Below, piece by piece: positions 58,479 to 64,000 of a stretch of DNA of 64,000 bases (position 1 is the first letter of the stretch; each line of letters begins with the position of its first letter). Location: positions 3,472,001 through 3,536,000 of the forward strand of contig SRSI01000050.1 in the NCBI GenBank assembly GCA_005656395.1. Direction: 5' to 3'. A model generated the notes under the pieces. That model worked only from the letters and a program-made list of their open reading frames with translations. It was not told the origin of the DNA and did not search any database. A program made the position numbers and the translations under genes. The DNA is from Strongyloides papillosus. Lineage: Eukaryota; Nematoda; Chromadorea; Rhabditida; Strongyloididae.

Positions 58479-59388
58479 TTAGGTTGTTGCATAATCAACG
58501 CGACACTTTTCTTCTTAAAAAATTAACATTTTTTTAAAATGTTTTTCCATAAAAATAATCCCCACATTTCAATTAGTAAGATACAAATCAAAAATCATAT
58601 TCATATTTAACTTATTATGCTCTGCCACCTCGAGAAAGATTGAGATGCATAACAATAATTTCGCGATATAAACAAACTTTTTACAAATTAATAATCATCA
58701 AGGGTTTAATTGAAAAATGGTTCAAAAAGTTCAAATTTGGTAATTCAAAATAAATTATCCTTTAATTTATTTTTCGTTAAATGTTTTTTTCTCAAAAAAG
58801 TTTGTTAAGATTGCGAAATAACTGTGCTACCTCCAAACCTTCTTTGAAGTTGTAGAGCTCAATTATTGCATTACTTTGTCGAGAAATTTTCTTTAAAATT
58901 GGCATTTTTAAAATTTTTTTTTATGAAAATAATTCTCACATTTAAATTAGTAAAATGCAAATCAAAAATCGTATGAATATTCGCCATATCACGCTCTACC
59001 ACTTAAAGAAAAGTTAAGAAGTAGCACAGTAATTCCACGATGTCAACAAACTGTTTTGGCGAAAAAACAATTAACAAAAGCCAAATTACAAGTTGATTCA
59101 ATTTGAATTACCAAATTTTAACTTTTTAAGGCATCTTTCAACTTGTCTTTTGTTGATTATTTCTTCACAAAAAGTTTATTGAGATCACAAAATGACTGTT
59201 TTTGTATCTGAATCTTTTTCAAATTGGTAGAGCACAATATGGCAAAAATTTCATATGATTTTCAATTTGCATTTTACTAATTTAAATGTGAGGATTATTT
59301 TTCTGGAAATAGTTTTTAAAAAAAATGCTAATTTTTAAGGAAGAAAAATGTCGCGAAAAAATGCCGTATTAATTTCCCAACAACTTAA
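58479..59388. mobile_element. Non-autonomous mariner-type MITE (910 bp)
   Basis: Left end TTAGGTTGTTGCATAATC, right end (reverse complement) TTAAGTTGTTGGGAAATTA, each bordered by the dinucleotide TA (58477-58478 and 59389-59390), the mariner/Tc1 target. Both ends also share CGCGACA.TTTTCTTC.TT. The interior consists of two tandem foldback units. Blocks such as CACATTT.AATTAGTAA, AATCAAAAATC and GCTCTACCAC recur in both orientations. No transposase frame. Confidence 0.7.
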
Positions 59389-59780
59389 TATTTTTATATT
59401 TAGTTAAAAATCAAATGTTTGTACAAAAATTGTTTCATTGAATTACATATTTATGGAGAAGTAAAATAACCAACAATACATTATTATTATAACATATTAA
59501 TATTGTAAATATTTCTGAGTTTGAGAATCATTTTATAACGTTTGCCTTAGTTGAAACTTGTTAAGTTACAAAATTCACCTAACAAAAAGAATTTTTTATT
59601 TCCTAAAGGTAAATAAAAATAAATGTTTGAATCATGCTAAGTATTTATTTAGGTGGCTTTCCATTATATTTTTGAAATTGATGTACGCTATTTAATATAA
59701 TTCTCCTATTAACTACATATTTACCTTAGTTTTACAAATATAAAATTAGAAATAGCAAAAAAATAAATACCTACACTGAA
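59389..59780. repeat. Right arm (outer part) of the long inverted repeat
   Basis: Reverse complement of about 56412-56800. Reading leftwards on the minus strand it shows CTAAGGTAAATATGTAG, ATCAATTTCAAAA, AATGGAAAGC and TTATAAAATGATTCTC in the same order and similar spacing as the left arm. Confidence 0.7.
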
Positions 59781-59789
59781 AAGGTAAAC

Positions 59790-60840
59790 TTCAAAGATCC
59801 TGCGTTTGCCCAGCAAATAGTATTATTTGTGGATACTCAACCGTAAAAAATTTTTACATTTTGATTGAATTTGCAGTGTCACATTTATCGAGTTTGTAAA
59901 ACAAACTCTTTTAATATGTAATAAAAATTATTTTAATGTGCATTTTTCTATACATGCTCCGTAATTAAATATTATTTTAAATATTTCTCATCTTTTTTTT
60001 CATGCAATTTGTCTTAAACATATATTTATAAAAAATAAAAATGACACACGGAAAATGATTTATTTACAAAAAAATGTTATTTCTTAAACAATACATAGTT
60101 TCTAGAATCAACATTTGAATGAAAAAAAATGATAAAGTTTGTTTCATATTTTTGACGTAGAAATATTGACGTAAAGGTTTCCTAGAAATGTATAAGAAAC
60201 CTGTTAGATCAGGAAATTCGCGGAAAAACGGTATTTTTAATTTTGAGAAATAGTTCTTTGAATTTTTTTTAAATTATCGTGTTTAAAAAAATAACTAAGA
60301 TTATTCTTTAAATTTACAAGAAAGAAATCCTGATATGTGCTTTCATTACAGTTATTTTTACGGAAATTCTTAAAATTAATGCAATTATTTTTCTATTAGC
60401 CTAAATTCAATTAATATTTTTATGTATTATTTTTAAATACTTTTATTTTACAATCAAACAAATCAACAAGCAATAAATATATTTAAACTTTCGTAACAAG
60501 AATGTGTAATACCATTTGAATATTGTGAATATAGTGGGAAAATTGTTCTACAGAATCAAGTCAGGTGGTTGTAAAAAATGCCTTTTTTCCTAATTTAGGA
60601 AGGAAAATGAGTCTCAAAATTTTTGGTACATAAGTGGTCAAGTTATATTTAAAAAAATCACTTTTTGAACACGTTTTATATAGTTTGTTTGAAAAAATAA
60701 CGGTAACTGAGAAACAACTAAAAAATAAAAAGATTTTTAATCAAATGTTGCAATTTTATTTTTTTTCAAATATAAATATAACGATACAAGTTAAAATTAA
60801 TATTAAATTGTTAATTAATTTAAATTTTGTAAGACAAAAT
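59790..60840. other. AT-rich repeat-containing noncoding region
   Basis: No genes seen. It holds the third, partial copy of the ~530-bp repeat at about 60590-60715. The frame at 60634-60873 lies in this repeat and is not protein-like. Confidence 0.5.
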
Positions 60841-60879
60841 ATTTTTGAAAGCATGAACATTAGCCTTGTTTGAAAAGAC

Positions 60880-61150
60880 GCTAGTATTGCTTTGAGTTGG
60901 AGCTGCTATTAAAGCAGCTAGTCTAATGGATCGGACACAATTGGACTGCAGGATTGGATGGGAAGATAGAGTGATCCTCATGATCATGGGAGGGTGTATC
61001 AATTTTACTATGATACTCCTCCTGGGGTAAATGCGTTTGTGCTACAAACCGGTATTAGGGAGGGGAGTACGGCAAAACGCTGGAGCCGTTGTTTGTCTAA
61101 ATGACTATGGACAGCCAATTCAGGTGCAGATACCTGTCTTTAAATGCCAG
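60880..61150 (+). pseudogene. GC-richer coding-like remnant, unidentified
   Basis: Composition changes abruptly from its AT-rich surroundings. Short protein-like pieces occur in shifting frames, for example YYDTPPGVNAFVLQTG (about 61005-61055) and DYGQPIQVQIPVFKC (about 61102-61146), each ended by stops. It may belong to the same dead gene as the polo-box remnant just downstream or to another gene or transposon. Confidence 0.3.
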
Positions 61151-61227
61151 AATTGAATGAAAGGTTGAGTGGGTTGGAAATTGAAGAGTATGTAAACTAG
61201 AATTATTTAAAAAGAGGCTAGTGTGTA

Positions 61228-61717
61228 TACTTCCATATTTGCAAAGAGGTACGGCAATTTGTAGATTCTCTTTTCAAAGATAGACCTAAAAGGATATCAT
61301 TTTCCGAGATGGATCGTAACGGAATGTCCTGTTTCGATAGACCCAAACATTACATAACTAAACGCAGGGCCGGCGCAACCATTAAAGCAAACTAGGCATC
61401 CGCCTAGAGCGCACACTAATATCACACCGTTCCTGCTAATAATGAGCCCAAATGCTTTGCCAGTACGAACAGACTCATCTGGAAAGGTTTACCTGTTTGC
61501 AATACAGGTTCCGTATGTGGATAACTGCCACTGTCTCTGGAAGTATCAGTATTGAAACACCTCTTTTCGGTGGATAAAAACAAATATTTTCTAAATAAAA
61601 GAACGAGCAAAATCGTTTTGCCTAGGGCGCAAAATTACTTGGACCGGCCCTGACTAGATGGATTGATTTTAATGATAAGTATGGTTTGGGGTATCAATTA
61701 TCTGATTCCAGTGTCGG
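61228..61717 (+). pseudogene. Polo-like kinase (polo-box) pseudogene split by a MITE
   Basis: Codons 61228-61364 read as a PLK linker (VRQFVDSLFKDRP...RPKHYIT). After the MITE and one target-site copy are skipped, 61653-61717 continues in frame as [20 protein letters not shown], the start of the first polo box (compare [14 protein letters not shown] in PLK1). The frame is then lost in a second repeat element at 61718. No kinase domain or second polo box was found in the window. Confidence rests on the long polo-box match. Confidence 0.8.
61365..61652. mobile_element. hAT-type MITE (288 bp)
   Basis: Terminal inverted repeats begin CAGGGCCGG (61365-61373) and end CCGGCCCTG (61644-61652). They are flanked by a slightly diverged 8-bp duplication, ACTAAACG (61357-61364) and ACTAGATG (61653-61660). 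CAGGG ends plus an 8-bp duplication are typical of hAT elements. Sub-terminal CTAGGC words occur at both ends. No transposase; the short minus-strand frame inside is not convincing. Confidence 0.82.
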
Positions 61718-62221
61718 TGGAGACAGTGGACATTCGCTTGTCCAAGGTTACCCATAATTTTTCCATTTTTTTTAAAATGCCATTTCGCATACCCATGGGT
61801 TACCCATGGACAAGCGAAATGGTATAAGTTTTTTTTACACAAAATTTGGGTAAGCGAATGTTTTCAAGTTCCATTCGTGGACTGTCTATGTCCATTTCCT
61901 ATATGCGGTGATTTATGAGAGCAACGCAATTCTTCTGGAGAGCAATGCTATAGTTTTATAGTAAAATGTAAGAAATTAGTGTATATTTTTCGAAAAAATT
62001 ATAAAAAATGGGTAGTTATACAATGAAACTATGTTAATACAAAATAAGAAAAATCTCTTTTCGCTTGTCCATATTTTGTATATTACAAAAAAAAGCCATT
62101 TCGCTTAACCAATGGACAAGTTGTAACAAAAAAAATGCTGTTTCGCTTACCCACCGTTAAGTCAGAATTTTAAAAATGCCATTTCGCTTACCCATGGACA
62201 AGCGAATGTCCCCTTTCCCCA
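61718..62221. mobile_element. Foldback repeat element (~504 bp)
   Basis: The left end TGGAGACAGTGGACATTCGC and the reverse complement of the right end (TGGGGAAAGGGGACATTCGC) share GGACATTCGCTTGTCCA. The interior repeats CCATTTCGCTTACCCATGG and GGACAAGCGAA words in both orientations at about 61790-61830 and 62090-62200. No coding capacity. It ends the polo-box frame, so it inserted in or beside that gene. Confidence 0.6.
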
Positions 62222-64000
62222 TAAAACTAAATCCAATTTCACTTAGAATATCAACGCAAAAAAATAGTGTAAATGATTTTTTGTTCTTAAAAAACGAAGG
62301 TAATGGTTATAAAACATTACAAACTTTCTTAAATATTCCATAAATTAAATATATAATTAGAAGAGAAAGCATTTAAAATTATATAATAACATAGAAAATA
62401 GTTAAACATGATTTCAAATACTTTATATTTTTAACATAAAGTATTAAAAAAATCTTTTGATTAAGGAAAAATCAAACTAACGGATTGTTTTATAAAATTC
62501 TGTATTATTCAAATAAGTTTATAACTAAAAAAATTTATAAATATTTTTATAAAGGATAATTGCAGATAAAATTTAAAAAGACAACTGATAAAAATTGACT
62601 ATTTTGTTTATTAATGCTTTTATTCAGAATAATTATAATATGTCATATTAGTATACTTTTAATTCAATACAATATTTTTATAGATGATTTATATTTGAAA
62701 AAAATAATTATGTGAGACATAAAAAATAAAAATTATCAAAAAATGAACATTTTTAAATTTAGAAATATTTCTACATAATAGAAAACAGTACTTTAACAGC
62801 TACAATTTTCTTTTTACTTTTTCTGCAATAAAATTTAAATTAATTGAGTAAACGTTTTGAAGCAAGCAAAATTTTAAACTTTATAAGAAGCTACCTTTTT
62901 CTTAAGCGTTTTGATTTCTTCACACACCGGTAAGATGACCGGATTTTATGCTTTTTCGCGCATTTTGGCGGGTAGAGACGCATTTTTATAACTTTAGGGC
63001 GCATTGTAAAAGTGATATTAAAACATTTTGTATTGTTATTTTTATTAAAAATTAGGTATTATACATTTTTAAAAATTCAAAAATTCCAATTTTAAAGGTG
63101 TTTTTCACCTCAAAAAATACCCAAAAATGGCACTTTTTGGGACTTTACAGGAGCTACCACGAGATTTCAAAAAATATGAGACAGATGTCATTCGATTCGT
63201 GAACTTCTTATCTATAACATATTTTTTTTTCAAAGGATGTTTTACGACTGGGAAAAAAGTTATGAGGCAAAAAGTAAGTTTACCTCAAAAAGTACCAAAT
63301 TTTATTGTAAAAATGATAAAAAATAATTGTTAAAATTATAAAACATACTTAAAATTAAAAATATATATTATAAAACTTTATAGAATGCAAACAAATAAAA
63401 AAAGCAAACAATAAACATGTAAAAAATGCCAACAGGCTCTTTATTAAAACAAAGAGATTTTTGACTAAAAATGCTAACAATTGTTAGTTATAAAGGCATA
63501 AACAATTTAATTTCTTAACTATTTGATTTATTTACCTATTTCAATATGCCTAGAAAAATAAAATTTGCTTTATTAAGATTTAAAACTAGCTGTCTCAATT
63601 TAAATATGCTAATGGACAAACAAAAAAAAGAAATGAACTTTTTAAAAGCCTTAGGACTTTTTATATAAGTTCTAATTATGCATTACTGATGAATTAACAA
63701 AATGTTTTGAATATCTACATTTAAAGTTTGAAGAATCTTTGCAAACATTCAACTTTAACTAAAAAATTCTTTGTATTACCGAAATATCATATATTTGGTT
63801 GATCATTTAGTTAAATTTATTGGTGATTATGGGACTTTTTGGTATTTCAGTGAGCAAGAAATTAAAGGTTTATATGCTTGGCTTAAGAATTACTCAATTA
63901 GTTTTCATTATAAGAATTATAATACCACAAAACAATAAAAAAAAATGTTTTATTTAATGGGAATAACGAATAATTATCATGACTTAGAGATTGGTAATAC
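62222..64000. other. AT-rich noncoding region with repeat fragments
   Basis: No credible gene. A GC-richer island at about 62923-63012 (CCGGTAAGATGACCGG hairpin, then TTCGCGCATTTTGGCGGG) looks like a transposon-end fragment. The 68-codon frame at 63127-63333 has no recognisable domain and lies in repeat-like DNA. Confidence 0.5.

Noticed and set aside
61422..61610. 62-codon minus-strand frame inside the hAT-type MITE
   Set aside because: Too short, no DDE or BED-like motif. MITE interiors often carry fortuitous frames.
63127..63333. 68-codon plus-strand frame near the right edge
   Set aside because: No recognisable domain. It lies beside a transposon-end-like GC island and repeated CCTCAAAAA words.
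1..64000. CRISPR arrays, rRNA genes, bacterial operon or phage features
   Set aside because: None seen. The window is eukaryotic nuclear DNA with spliceosomal introns.

Overview
The window looks like nuclear DNA of a nematode, most likely a Strongyloides-type (clade IV) worm. The evidence is: very AT-rich intergenic DNA; compact genes with few, tiny introns (most 41-54 bp, GTAAG...TTTTAG); polypyrimidine-AG sites just upstream of start codons, as expected for spliced-leader trans-splicing; and clear worm orthologues (UNC-119, PAXT-1, a Kip-type CKI). The species call is inference.

Layout. 1-1011: 3' part of the ribosome-biogenesis GTPase LSG1, then RPL27 (1172-1630). 1796-5019 (minus): a small secreted protein and an FH1-FH2 formin. 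10366-10977 (minus): a p21/p27-type CDK inhibitor inside about 9.5 kb of otherwise gene-free DNA. 15137-17336: a Lys-rich orphan (+) and a membrane phospholipase-B-like protein (-) that lacks catalytic motifs. 17337-27386: a 10 kb gene-free stretch whose G-depleted part leads into a gene with two CXXC zinc fingers (27387-29186). 29936-31038 (minus): glycerol-3-phosphate dehydrogenase, probably with an extra leader exon at about 31.67 kb. 32727-35218: PAXT-1 and TFIIH p44, spaced like an operon. 35500-43794 (minus): two tandem receptor-like tyrosine phosphatases. 44638-45366 (minus): UNC-119. 46785-48428: ALDH7A1/antiquitin. 48862-50721 (minus): a nucleolin-like RGG/RRM protein. 51789-52549: an orphan coiled-coil protein. 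56881-58278 (minus): a nucleotide-sugar transporter.

From about 51 kb to the right edge the DNA is rich in repeats and decayed genes: short tandem repeats, a roughly 530-bp tandem repeat, a mariner-type MITE, a hAT-type MITE, a foldback element and a polo-kinase (polo-box) pseudogene split by transposon insertion.

Most notable points. (1) Each tandem receptor phosphatase has a membrane-proximal PTP domain with a destroyed signature (HSS.GTGAR) and a distal domain with an intact one (HCS.G.GRTG), the reverse of ordinary receptor PTPs. Their outer ectodomains have diverged strongly, and one copy carries TGA at the WPD-loop Trp codon. (2) The nucleotide-sugar transporter gene lies between roughly 450-bp inverted repeats whose inner edges nearly touch the coding region. 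(3) A hAT-type MITE with an 8-bp duplication interrupts a polo-box coding remnant, and removing it restores the frame. (4) The phospholipase-B-like protein appears to be a pseudoenzyme. (5) The CDK inhibitor carries a p21-like PCNA-dependent degron. These were read by eye; no alignment or database search was run.
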